64,000 nt of DNA, taken from Dryocosmus kuriphilus. Lineage: Eukaryota; Arthropoda; Insecta; Hymenoptera; Cynipidae. Each line of letters begins with the position of its first letter. Positions within the stretch are counted from its first letter, which is position 1. The translations under genes were made by a program, and so were the position numbers. The stretch spans positions 106,418,442-106,482,441 of the forward strand of contig CM076197.1 in NCBI GenBank assembly GCA_038277395.1, written 5' to 3'. The notes under the pieces are model-generated. The model made no database searches and was not told the DNA's origin. It worked only from the letters and a program-made list of their open reading frames with translations. Below, piece by piece: positions 29,313 through 40,327 of this stretch.

Positions 29313-29463
29313 TATAAGGTAAAATAATGAGAGAATTTAAAGAAAAAGGCTGTATGTCAGGATGCTATTTTGGTTTGATAAGCAAAATCTTGTGTTGCTT
29401 AAACCTCTTCTCTTTAAAATGAGTAGATGAAATTATTTTTCGATTAAACTGATCTGTGTATAA

Positions 29464-29530
29464 CGTTTATTTAAAAATTATAAACGAGCTTTCGTCCTTC
29501 AACGAAGAACCTCATCAGGTTAATGATAAT
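29464..29530 (-). ncRNA. Hammerhead-like motif of a Penelope-type terminus
   Basis: Read on the minus strand, CTGATGAG (29511-29518) is followed by a 7-bp stem with a 3-nt loop (29494-29510), then GAAA (29490-29493), then a 7-bp CGTTTAT/ATAAACG hairpin (29464-29486). CUGANGA and GAAA around a stem form the catalytic core of hammerhead ribozymes, which Penelope-like elements are known to carry in their terminal repeats. The cleavage-site side does not pair perfectly, so activity is doubtful. Confidence 0.45.
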
Positions 29531-30051
29531 AAAATGGTCATTTTCCTCCAAGACGTGATGTAGCAGAAGTTGACATTGTGTTGAGTATATTACATAATAA
29601 CATATAATTTAAATTTCTTGTTAAAAAATTTTGTATCTTCTCTTCTCTTGAAATTTTGCGTTTATAAAGAATCTCCTTTTCTTGTTCCGTGTTACGCTAA
29701 AGCTCTCATGAAGTTTTCAGAGAGAAAAATACGTTTTTCTATTATACTTTTTTTTTTCTAAATGTAGGTTAAGTCGAATAAGTTACCAGTAGTACAAAAA
29801 CTACAGAAAGATTGTTCTGTCGTAGGGAAATCTGTGATAAAAGACATTAATAGACGTTACAAGTATCTATATGTATAATACTGTTATCCCAACAATTTTT
29901 TATTTGTATTCAGCATAGTTGCTGCTGAATCTTCATAGGATAAAGATTAAACAAAAGTTTGAAAATGAATGTGAAAATAGACATTATAACACAAAAGATA
30001 TATTTTCAACGTTGAGATGCATGTAATTAATTATTTAATTAACACTGAAAT

Positions 30052-31109
30052 GCAATAATAAATTCTCTATAGCGTATTTTGGTATACTTCGTTTTTTTAA
30101 TTGTCGCGCCCAGGACATCCACGCGCCGAACCGAAGTGACAACTTGCGCAGAAACATCTGCGCGTGGACACTTTAATCTTTTCCGCAAAATTACTGTAGT
30201 TTTTATATTTTTAATTACCAAACAATAAGGATGGACTAACAAACGCCAACAAACGATTTTGAATCGATTGGCGCAAAAAAAAATTTAAAAAGTCCAATTA
30301 CGGGGTGCAGGAACTTTTTTTCAAAGTTCGTTAACTTCTTCAATTTTGACCAACAAACGTCAAAAATGAACTAACAAACACCAACAAACGACCAACAAAC
30401 GATACGAAAAGAAATTTTTCAAAAATATTAAATAGTGGGGTGCAAGCGTGAAGTTGGCACCCCAAATTTGAAAACCCCATAACTTTTTGAATTTTGACCA
30501 ACAAACGTCAAAAATGAACTAACAAACACCAACAAACGATTCTATGTAAAAAAAGTAATAATAAATTCTCTATGGCGTATATCTGGTATACTTTGTTCTT
30601 TGAATTTTCGCGCCCAGGACATCCACGCGCCGAACCCAAGTGACAATTTGCGCAGAGACATCTGCGCGTGGACACTTTAATCTTTTCCGCAAAATTACTG
30701 TAGTTTTTATATTTTTAATTACCAAACAATAAGGATGGACTAACAAACGCCAACAAACGATTTTGAATCGATTGGCGCAAAAAAAAATTTAAAAAGTCCA
30801 ATTACGGGGTGCAGGAACTTTTTTTCAAAGTTCGTTAACTTCTTCAATTTTGACCAACAAACGTCAAAAATGAACTAACAAACACCAACAAACGACCAAC
30901 AAACGATACGAAAAGAAATTTTTCAAAAATATTAAATAGTGGGGTGCAAGCGTGAAGTTGGCACCCCAAATTTGAAAACCCCATAACTTTTTGAATTTTG
31001 ACCAACAAACGTCAAAAATGAACTAACAAACACCAACAAACGACCAACAAACGATCTCATTACAAAAAAGTTGGATATTTAATAATTCGGGTGCCAACTT
31101 CACGACGGC
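30052..31109 (-). repeat. Right TIR of the MULE
   Basis: Inverted copy of the left TIR with the same two tandem units (about 30052-30545 and 30546-31070). Very few differences from the left arm are visible, which argues for recent activity or arm homogenisation. Confidence 0.88.
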
Positions 31110-31194
31110 TAAAAGCATACCATTGATGCTGCCTCTAGCAATCTCGTGGATAACGATAACTAAACGCGTGGGGAATTTAATACATTGATTACCA

Positions 31195-31232
31195 CTGATC
31201 TCTATAATACTATATAATATTATAGAGATCAG
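31195..31232. repeat. Perfect 15-bp-arm palindrome
   Basis: CTGATCTCTATAATA and its exact inverse are separated by 8 bases. It lies between the MULE's target duplication and the Penelope-like element. It could be a relic of a small foldback or a terminal structure of the Penelope-like copy. Confidence 0.7.
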
Positions 31233-31280
31233 CGTAAATTACTGATTATTCTAGTAACTTTAACTTTAACTTTTAACTAG

Positions 31281-33510
31281 AAATTTTCGATAATAAACAA
31301 CATATTAAAGACACGTACTGTAGAAGAAATTAAAAACTTAGAAAACAAAATTATACAAATTGCATGTATACACACTCTTAACAATTTAAAACACTACAAT
31401 TTACCAAAAGTGAAACATTATGGAGGAAATCTGATTAAAGGTTCTATCAAAAAACTAGACAACCTCGAAAAAGACCAATGTACACTACCTACTTTTCACT
31501 CCAAAGATTTTATAAAAAACCTGTCAAACAAAATCATTCCAAATAATGTAACTGAGATTCTTGCCTTGGGTGGAAACTTTGCTATGCCTTATACAAAAAA
31601 GACCACTCCTTATACAGAATTCATTCTAGGTGTTGAAAATAGTTTCTTAAAAATCTCCGAAAAAAATCTAAATCACCTTAGAAGCAACTTAACCTTCAAC
31701 TTAAAAAAATACCTAACTTCTACAATAATTTGGAACCCTAATTATAAACTTTTAGAATCAAAATTTAAAGAAACTAAAAAATTTATAAGAAACAACCCTA
31801 ATTTACTTATAAGTCATGCTGACAAAGGAAATATAACAATTATAATTGAAAAAAACTGATTACGATCAAAAAATGCTTAATCTTCTTAACGATAACATAA
31901 TACTTACGAAATTACTAACAATCCTACAAATCACATTCAACACGATCTTAACATTATGGTAAAAAACTTTAAAGAATGTAATTCAATTGATAAAAAAAAC
32001 ATATAATTTTCTAAGATGCACAAACGGAATGCCACCACTTATGTATGGTTTAATAAAACTGCATAAACCTGATCTACCCGTTAGACCTGTTACATCTTTC
32101 ATAAACTCTCCTATCTACAACCTTTCTCAATACCTAAAATCAATCCTAAATAAAGTTTACAATACTTCAAAATATATAATAAAAGATACTTTTGACTTTC
32201 TAAACAAAATTAAACATCACAAGATTCCAAATGACTTTACAATTATCTCACTTGATGCAGTCTCTATGTTTTCAAATATTGACCCCAATTTAATCTACAC
32301 TCTAATAGAAAATAACTGGAATTTAATCCAAAACCATACCACTCTAAATTTCCAACAATTTGATGAAGCTATTAGATTCTGTTTAAATAACGCTTATTTT
32401 CAATTCAATTACACATCGTATAAACAGAAATTTGGAACCCCAATGGGATCACCCATCTCCTCTGTACTTGCTGAAATTGTCATGCAAAATATGGAGAAAA
32501 AAATTATAAAAAGCCCTCTATACAAAATTCTTTTTTACCATCGCTTCGTAGATGACACCATTTTATGTTTACATAAAGATTCAGTTTCTAAAATCTTAAG
32601 TGAATTCAACAATAAAGGCGGATCATTACAATTTACACTAGAAGAATCAGTCAACAAAAGAATACATTTTTTAGATTTAACAATTATTTTTACAAAAGGT
32701 TACATAGAAACCGACTGGTATCATAAACCAACTTATTCTGGTCGCACTTTAAATTTCTTTTCCAATCATCACATAAACCATAAAAAAGGAGTCATCACAT
32801 CTTTAATTAATAGAGCTTACATATTCTCAGAACCACAATTCCTAGAAAAAAACATTAACTTCATTTATGAAACCTTAATTAAAAATAATTACCCACATAA
32901 TTTTATTATGAATAACATTAAAAAAAGACTCACATACTTAGAAACTCCACAAAATTCACAAACTAATACAAAAAATTTTAAAAATCTAAAAGAAATTGAT
33001 TTTTCTAAAATTATAACTTTACCTTATGTCGAAGATCTTTATTTATCACTTATAAGAATATGTAAAAAATTAAATATCACTTTAATTTTCTCAATCAAAA
33101 ATAAACTTTCTAACATTCTAATACCTTCTATCAAAGACCGTATCCCAAAATATGAAAAAACAAATCTCATTTATAGTATACCATGTAAAAATTGTAATCA
33201 GAACTACATTGGCCAAACAAAACGACCGCTCAAGGTAAGAATCTCGGAACATCGAAATAGTGAAAATAACAAAAAAATCAATACAGCATTATGTAAACAC
33301 ACTACAGATCTTGATCACAAATTCGACTACGATTCAAAAAATGTAAAAATCCTAGGCTTAGAAAATAATTTTCAAAAAAGAAATATCTTAGAAATGATTA
33401 ACATTATAAAAAACAAAGATTCCGTTAACTTTAGATCCGATACTGATAACTTGTTCTGTATCTACTATGACGTCATTGAATCCTTTCATGATTTAGTTTT
33501 AGACTCTTAA
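31281..33510 (+). pseudogene. PLE reverse transcriptase with GIY-YIG endonuclease, frameshifted
   Basis: PLE proteins copy their RNA by target-primed reverse transcription and nick DNA with a GIY-YIG nuclease. The first block (31281-31859) holds the N-terminal region, ending HADKGNITIIIEKN. At least two frame changes fall between 31855 and 31990, where alternative frames continue the expected DYDQKMLNLLNDN region. The long second block (31987-33510) has RT motifs GLIKLHKP, ISLDAVSMFSNID, GTPMGSPISSVLAE and YHRFVDDTI. It then has the nuclease start LIYSIPCKNCNQNYIGQT with RPLKVRISEHR. The RT core and nuclease are otherwise uninterrupted. Codons are very AT-rich, unlike the host genes. Confidence 0.88.
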
Positions 33511-33887
33511 CACCAGTGCCTAACCTCCAATATTGGAGTAGACCACAAACATGTGGCCTCTCCACCTCTTTTCAAATTTCTCTGTAAATTAATAAAAATT
33601 TCTTCCAAAAAACGAACATCCTAACGAATAAAAATTCTCAAAAAATGATTTCAACAATACGTAACAAAAATTCCTTTATTAAAAAAAAAAAAAAAAAAAA
33701 AAAAACCAGCATCATTTCTACAACATAAAATGAAAACATAACCTGTGTGCACTCAAAATCTTCTAAAATATTTCTTTTTTTGGATAACATTTAATGGTAA
33801 GTCTACAGTATATATATAACCTCTTGAATTGTAAAAGTCTCTCCGGCGATCCTGTTTTTTGAAAAAAGCCATATTATATCTTTTTAC

Positions 33888-33935
33888 AGTCCTGAAGAGG
33901 CCACGATATCGCGGCGAAATGCATTGAATGTAACG
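33888..33935 (+). ncRNA. Hammerhead-like motif at the PLE 3' terminus
   Basis: CTGAAGA (33892-33898), a GCC-CGAT/ATCG-GGC stem with one mismatch, GAAA (33916-33919) and a short TGCAT/ATGTA hairpin occur in hammerhead order. It lies downstream of the PLE coding region, where such motifs are expected. The core is canonical by consensus but the cleavage triplet is unclear. Confidence 0.4.
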
Positions 33936-34046
33936 AATGTATCAATAAAGATAACTTTATTTACATATTTAATAAATTCTCAGACCTAAGGCCAAAACCT
34001 TCACCAAATTATTAATTGAGAATGTCGTTTTTAACTTGCTTTGCAG

Positions 34047-35159
34047 ATTCAAGTCGTGATTCCATGTTTAGCCATGTATGCGATACAAGTGAAGACACAC
34101 CGGGACCATCCCGATTAAATTTGAACGAATCGTACGCCAGTTCGTCGGGTTTTGAAAGTTTGGACCACGACATAAGAAGAGAATCACACATCGATAACTT
34201 CAACGAAGATATTGAAGTTTTAGATGTTAAGCCACTTCCAATGTTCAAATACGAATTTCTGACTTTGGACGACGAAGTGATCACTGTAGAAGATGACGAT
34301 CCAGAAATTGTTTTACCGAAAAACACAGCGTTCCTGCAACCAGGTCCGCCTCTTCAATCACCAGCAGCGGTATTTTCTAATGAAAAGAAGATTGCATGTA
34401 CCGTTAAATCTTTTTTTCATGATCGTCAGAAAGAAATATCACTTTCCAATATACAAGCATTATCGTCACCGATACAGTGCACGGAGTCACTACGTCCAAA
34501 AGAATCTGCAGGCCACGTCACTAGCGAAGAAACTAAGCATTCTGATTCAACTGCATCAACATTTGCAAACTCAAAAAGTATTGAAAAAGCGGGTACTAAG
34601 AATACTAAAAAAAAATACCAATCCTTTTAGTTCATTTCGTTTTAGTGGCACTTTTCCACGTGTATCAAAACTAAATAGGATCTCTGAAAATGAACGAAAA
34701 GATGAAAGGACAGAACCACCTGTAAAAAAAAGAACAGAAAATCTCGTTGTACCGCCGCTAGATACTTTTGCAAAAAGAAAAGAAAAAGAGTTGAAAAATT
34801 ATAAATTGGCTCCAGTTGATGAAGCTGTCATACGTTCGGCAGAGGATTTTCATGCAATTACTGAACATTTCATATCTTTCATGATGCTTAAAACAGAAAT
34901 CATGGAACAAAAGTTAGCCGAAATTACGACAAAGACTCAGCAGCAAGTACCGTTAGTGACGGGTGATGCGTTATGCAATCTATTCAGACATCACTGGCTC
35001 AAATTGAGTGTACAAGATCAGAATGAACACTTTTCTGAAGCACTAGAAATTATGGAACGATACGAAAATATGGAGCAGATTCCAAAAGAAATGTGGAAAC
35101 GTTTATTTTATTCCAGTACAGAACAAAGTACAGACCGAAGAAAATGGAACCGTCCCTAA
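34047..35159 (+). pseudogene. Unrecognised gene fragment with one frameshift
   Basis: An exon-like region follows a good acceptor (TTTGCAG, ending 34046). One frame runs to 34630 and the protein continues in another frame to the TAA at 35157-35159. The switch falls at a nine-A run near 34605, consistent with a single-base indel. The first part is acidic and Ser-rich (DTSEDTPGPSRLNLNES). The second is Lys/Arg-rich (PPVKKRTENLVVPPLDTFAKR), then forms a helical region (HFISFMMLKTEIMEQKLAEI). No family is recognised. It could be an accessory ORF of the PIF/Harbinger element whose transposase lies at 40328-41908, split by the later 35853-40091 insertion, or a captured host exon. The 5' part is absent. 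Confidence 0.45.
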
Positions 35160-35639
35160 TACCGAAGTCTTTTAAAATAGGAATGATTGTTATCCTATCT
35201 TCTTAATCTTAAAGAATTGAGGTTATGGATAAATTAATATAAAAACTTTAAGTATAATAATATACACAGTATATTTGTAAATTTTACAAGTAGAAGTAAA
35301 AAGTTTTATCGCGATCACTGTAGAACGCAAAACTGCTTTACTGAACGGATTTTGTACATTATACACCCAACATATTCTTCGTAAGTAATATACTATAGAT
35401 GAAACGTATAAAAAAACTTTATAATCATAACCCAAGCAACAGGTATGTAAGTGTTACGTAACCGATTGTAACACGTTACATAACTGGTGCTACACACGTG
35501 GGTCACCGGTGACGCAAAATGTCGCACACCGTGTGATGAATTAGCTCTATAACAGCTATAGAACACTGTTACGTAAAAGCAATGTAAATCTATTCTATAT
35601 ATGTTATGCAATAATGTTTATATAGAAGTTACGTAAAAG

Positions 35640-35765
35640 AGCTGTGTAAAATTTACATAACGCAGTTATGTAAAAAATATGCGACGGAGTTATGTAAAGA
35701 ATATATAACGGAATCATACAGAAAATATAACGGAGTTATGTAAAGAATTCATATGGAATCATGAG
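35640..35765. repeat. Degenerate short tandem repeat around GGAGTTATGTAAAGAAT
   Basis: Four to five degenerate units of about 22-27 bp, carrying GTTATGTAAAGAATAT-type words. They follow several TTACGTAAC palindromes at 35450-35590. This AT-rich block abuts the left end of the long-TIR element. Confidence 0.6.
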
Positions 35766-35852
35766 TATTACGAACTTAGGACAAAAATATTAGGTACATG
35801 ATTGTTACCTATCTGATAATAATTCACAGGCCGACAAAATTCGATGAAATAC

Positions 35853-36660
35853 CACACCCCTAGACCGGACCTAGTATACCCGAAGGAATTTGACGCGCTG
35901 AATCCGAATCTGAACTCAGAATTGTTCCATCACCCTAGGTTTCCGAGATATCCTAACCTAAAAGTGCACAAAACACGGTTTTTTGCTATCTTTGAGCTTC
36001 GCTCAAATTGAGAATTTTTATTATATTGCAAATCTGGGCACGGCATCAGAAGGCTACTATCTTCTACTTTAAAAACCACTACCCATTTTTTTTAAACTGA
36101 TTTTTACAAGCAGATATATCGTTCTTTGAATTTTAGAAACTTCAAGTTTCAGATGATACTGAAATACATGAGAAAAAATATATCTGCGAGGTTTAACAAT
36201 AAACTATCACTTTATCTTTTACGTGTAAAGTCTATTTTATAATGTGATACGTCCAGACGCACTTTACACGTGTAGCATTCAAAAATTCAAAATGGCGGAT
36301 ATAGTTTATTATTTTATTATTTAAAAAAAAAAAAATTTTTTTATAGTTTATTTTTTTTATAGTTTATTTATTATAATTATAAACAGCAAACTATCAAGTA
36401 CCGCATAACATAATATAAAGCATGGATCGAACTCACATTTAATGTGTGCTGATTCTAAAAAATCTCGAGGATAACTTTGTCAGAAAATAACCTCAGATAC
36501 TTATGCAAAACCATATGTAGCAATATATTTGTACAATTGCGATAATCAGACCTAATATGCTATGCTGACAACATACAATCCATGAAAGGTTAATCCCAAA
36601 TGCTACAGAAAGGTTATAAATCAAGAAAGCAATAACCTGCAAGCCTCGAACCCCAGGAAG
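35853..36660 (+). repeat. Left TIR of the long-TIR element
   Basis: Inverted copy of 39275-40091 with scattered substitutions and small indels. The arm ends in the AACCTGC-rich block that begins a tandem array. Confidence 0.8.
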
Positions 36661-36830
36661 TTTAACCCGAGATCGCAATAACCTGCAAGCCCTCAACCCC
36701 AGGAAGGTTAACCCGAGAGCACAACAACTTCAGAGAGATTAACCCAAGAACACAATAACCTGTAAACCTTAAACTTCAGATAAGTTAATCCAAAAACACA
36801 ATAACCCCATAAGCCACCGACACAATAGTC
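36635..36830. repeat. ~46-50-bp degenerate tandem array
   Basis: Units read AATAACCTGCAAGCC..CCCAGGAAG.TTAACCC and are repeated about four times with growing decay. Only one matching unit is present in the other arm (39280-39315), so the array expanded on one side. Confidence 0.7.
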
Positions 36831-36999
36831 CCATTACCCCTAGACAAAAAAAAAACCCGAGAACAGTTACTGCAGAACCCCAGACAAGCCAAGCCACGGA
36901 CGCAGGACCCTATATCTCGCCAACATGATAACCCCCAGACAGGTTGATTCAAGATCTTTGCAGACTTCCACTCTCGTGGCAGAATAACGTGTAAGCTGA

Positions 37000-38724
37000 C
37001 TACTCAGGCCTTTTTTTCTTATGCGAACGATCACGTTTCGATTGTATTGATCGATTGAGACTTTTTCGTTTATGGTCATTCGAGTTATCATTTCTCTTCA
37101 ACGACCAGCAATAGTCTGCCATCATTTTTTCATCCCAGCGACCTTGGTAATGTCGCTCTTTATCTTTGAAATCTTGGTGGAACCTTTCACCCATCTCTTC
37201 GCTAAATGCTCCGGCGTTTTCGGGAAAGTAGTCCAAATGAGAAAATAAGCAATGTATTTTTAAGCTCATTAGACATCCTAATTGTTTGAAGTTTGCTAAC
37301 ATAGTAGATACTATAGTTTTGAATTTTTATCACGATTATTCCCCAAGAAGTTTTCACAGACGCTTTGGAAACTTAACCAAGCATTTTTTTCATCAGGTTT
37401 CATAGTATTCAAGAATTTTTCATCTTTCATTAGATTCCGTATGTCAGGTCCAACGAAGACTCCTGCCTGAACTTTAGCGTCAGTCAAATTTGGAAACTTG
37501 TTTCGAATATGCTTGAAACATTCACCATTCACGTCTAATGCTTTGACAAATTGTTTCATCAATCCCAATTTGATGTGAAGCGGTGGTAGCAAAATCTTTT
37601 CTCTTTCAACAAGGCTTTCATTTAAAACATTATATGAACCAATTTTCCACTCTGATCTCATTGCCCAATCTTTTTTCGCCCAATGTTGATCGCGGGCTCT
37701 ACTATCCCACAGGCACAGAAAACATGGATTCTTTGTATTTCCTGACTGTAAGCCAGTCAAAATATTGATCATCTTGAAGTCACCGCAAACATACGAATTG
37801 TGAGATTTGTAGTCCAATTTCTGCAATAGGTACTTACAACTGTCATATGATTCTTTCAAAACAGTAGAATGACCCAGCGGAACTGCAGCATATTCATTTC
37901 CGTTGTGCAATAACACCGCTTTGAGACTTTCAGTGGAAGAATCGATGAACAGCCGCCAGACCTCTGGATTGTACTCTCCTATTCTATACAAAGTAATTAG
38001 ACCTTTCACGTTATTACAAAAGACAAGGGAATTTTCCATAGAAAAAAATGGCAAAAATTTCCTTTCTCTATTTCTGTAGCTAGTAATTTTAGTTTCAGGT
38101 AGCAACAAATTTCTTTCGTGGAGTCTTGAAGCCAATAGTTTAGCTTGGTATTTAGGAAGACTCAAATCACGAACGAGATCATCTAAATCATTTTGATTGT
38201 AAAGTTGAGGATTTCTATTATGAGATTTATCCTCATATTCATCATCATCATCATCGGACTTTTCACTCTCAACACAATTTATAACAGGCTCAACATCCAT
38301 AAGATGTGAACTCGATGGAATAACAGGATTGTGAAATCTCTCAATGAGACCTCTCTTTGACATCGTGACGCATCTGGATAAAGAATGAGGTTGAAATTTT
38401 TTTATTGTAGCCTGATATATTACAAGCACAAAAATAACAGTCTTTTTTGTCATGACTTTTGGGCTCACGCCACATGACTGGCTCAATAACAACCTCTGTT
38501 TTAATATTTCCCCAGTGATTCAAATTCCAGCGACAAGAATTACAAATAGATGTTGGTACCCAATTCTTATCGTAGTTGTGCACAACTTTATTGTAACATT
38601 CTGAGATTTTTTTTTTGATAGTGTCAGTGATCGGTCTTCGATCTTTTCCTATCTCGAATTTTCCACAGAGATAACAAAATTTATCAAGTTTATCGATACA
38701 AGGAGTACGGGAAGCCATTTTCAA
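37000..38724 (-). pseudogene. Transposon-borne Cys-rich protein, two frameshifts
   Basis: Read right to left, the N-terminal block has CxxC pairs (FCYLCGK, ICNSC, CYFCAC), a likely zinc-binding domain. The central block has ERNLLLPETK, PEVWRLFIDSSTESLKAVLL and LLPPLHIKLGLMKQFVKAL. The C-terminal block has HCLFSHLDYFPENAGAFSEE, GERFHQDF and YQGRWDEKMMADYCW, then a Lys/Arg tail that may be a nuclear signal. The order matches a multi-copy insect/Hydra family usually annotated as uncharacterised. Breaks: a frame change at an A7 run near 38395 and a second near 37315. The conserved Asp and His residues in the centre could be catalytic, but that is inference. Confidence 0.7.
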
Positions 38725-39144
38725 AAGATATTAAGATAGCACCTTATGCAGAAAAAGATATCAATAACTGAAATACTATTTCAGAATAAACTGCTATTGA
38801 TAAAAATTACGTCGGGTAAAAAGACTCGCCAACTATTCTGAAAAGGACTGTCGGAGAGAGAATAGCCGCTGGAGACAAACACCTGAAAATATTTCTCGCC
38901 AACTCTATTCTGAAAAGGACTGTCGGAACAAGCGTCTACACCCGACTGCAAGTTTTGCACTCGGATACGGTCGGCAAGTTTCGTGTTCGATCGGCGTCCA
39001 GACTCCAATTCTCATAGCGCGCGATTGTTTTGTTCGTGTTTGATGTTTGATCGGTTCGGTCTGCTTTTCTTCGCTGTAGTTTTTTGTGTGCTGAATAGTC
39101 TTGAGCTCAATTTTCTTTTTAGCAGAAGTTTTATATTTACAAAC

Positions 39145-39235
39145 AAAAAAGCATTTCCAACCACCTTTCCAATCAAAATTAATAATTAAAATTATAATTA
39201 ATTTTGACTGAAAAGGTGGTTGGAAATGCTTTTTC
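39145..39235. repeat. Hairpin of ~35-bp arms
   Basis: GCATTTCCAACCACCTTT and its inverse surround an AT-rich loop in the upstream region of the transposon gene. It could be a tiny MITE or a structural part of the element's promoter. Confidence 0.7.
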
Positions 39236-39274
39236 GTTACCATATTCTGTTTGAATAGTGGTAATTATTATTAA

Positions 39275-40091
39275 TTTGACCTTCCTGGGGTTCGAGGCTA
39301 GCAGGTTATTGCTTTCTTGATTTATAACCTTTCTGTAGCATTTGGGATTAACATGTCATGGATTGTATGTTGTCAGCATAGCATATTAGGTCTGATTATC
39401 GCAATTGTACAAATATATTGCTACATATGGTTTTGCATAAGTATCTGAGGTTATTTTCTGACAAAGTTATCCTCGAGATTTTTTAGAATCAGCACACATT
39501 AAATGTGAGTTCGATCCATGCTTTATATTATGTTATGCGGTACTTGATAGTTTGCTGTTTATAATTATAATAAATAAACTATTAAAAAAATAAACTATAA
39601 AAAAAAATAAGAAGAAAATAAAATAATAAAATATAATAAACTACATCCGCCATTTTGAATTTTTGAATGCTACACGTGTAAAGTGCGTCTGGACGTATCA
39701 CATTATAAAATAGACTTTACACGTAAAAGATAAAGTGATAGTTTATTGTTAAACCTCGCAGATATATTTTTTCTCATGTATTTCAGTATCATCTGAAACT
39801 TGAAGTTTCTAAAATTCAAAGAACGATATATCTGCTTATAAAAATCCGTTTAAAAAAGTGGGTAGTGGTTTTTAAAGTAGAAGATAGTGGCTTTCTGATG
39901 CCGTGCCCAGATTTGCAATATAATAAAAATTCTCAATTTGAGCGAAGCTCAAAGATAGCAAAAAACCGTGTTTTGTGCACTTTTAGGTTAGGATATCTCG
40001 GAAACCTAGGGTGATGGAGCAATTCTGAGTTCAGATTCGGATTCAGCGCATCAAATTCCTTCGGGTACACTAGGTGCGGTCTGTGGGTGTG
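39275..40091 (-). repeat. Right TIR of the long-TIR element
   Basis: Inverse of 35853-36660. The terminal words are GTGCGGTCTGTGGGTGTG. Confidence 0.8.
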
Positions 40092-40327
40092 AAAATGTGG
40101 TTACATTACCCTTACGTAACACTGCTACGAAATTCTTAGAGATCATTTTAATTTACAATTTACCCGTTCTGTCAAATGGGGAACATGATTTCGTATTCGA
40201 TGGTTTAAACTGTATTATGCACTTCCCAAATGTATTTTATCACTCCCGCACGTTGTATGTCGAAAGAGAACTTAAGGTTCAATTTTAGACTTATAGATAC
40301 ATCAAGAAAGATTTAATAATAAACTTA

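Larger units (their letters stand above)
25370..31109 (+). mobile_element. Mutator-like element (MULE) with ~1-kb TIRs
   Basis: Perfect ends GCCGTCGTGAAGTTGGCACC (25370) and its inverse (to 31109) are flanked by a perfect 9-bp target duplication TAAAAGCAT (25361-25369 and 31110-31118). Long TIRs plus a 9-bp duplication are the hallmark of MULEs. Each TIR contains two ~515-bp tandem units. The single gene inside (26771-29312) keeps only the C-terminal part of a transposase, joined to a USP-like domain. The N-terminal catalytic region does not fit in the ~300 bp between TIR and gene, so this copy looks 5'-deleted. A remnant of a Penelope-type terminus lies at about 29464-29530. Confidence 0.88.
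31253..33990 (+). mobile_element. Penelope-like retroelement (PLE)
   Basis: The body is defined by the RT/GIY-YIG coding region (31281-33510). It continues to about 33990 through an A-rich tract and a CTGAAGAGG..GCGGCGAAA hammerhead-like terminus (33891-33919). Both borders are approximate because no clear target duplication was found. Confidence 0.75.
35853..40091 (-). mobile_element. Long-TIR DNA transposon with a zinc-finger protein gene
   Basis: About 4.24 kb. Inverted arms of ~810 bp (35853-36660 and 39275-40091) start CACACCC..AGACCG..ACCTAGT and run through shared words such as GAGCTTCGCTCAAATTGAG and CTGGACGTATCACATT. The single gene (37000-38724, minus) belongs to a family found in many copies in arthropod and Hydra genomes. 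No convincing target duplication is visible: left flank GAAATAC, right flank AAAATGT. I cannot place it in a named transposon superfamily. Confidence 0.75.
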
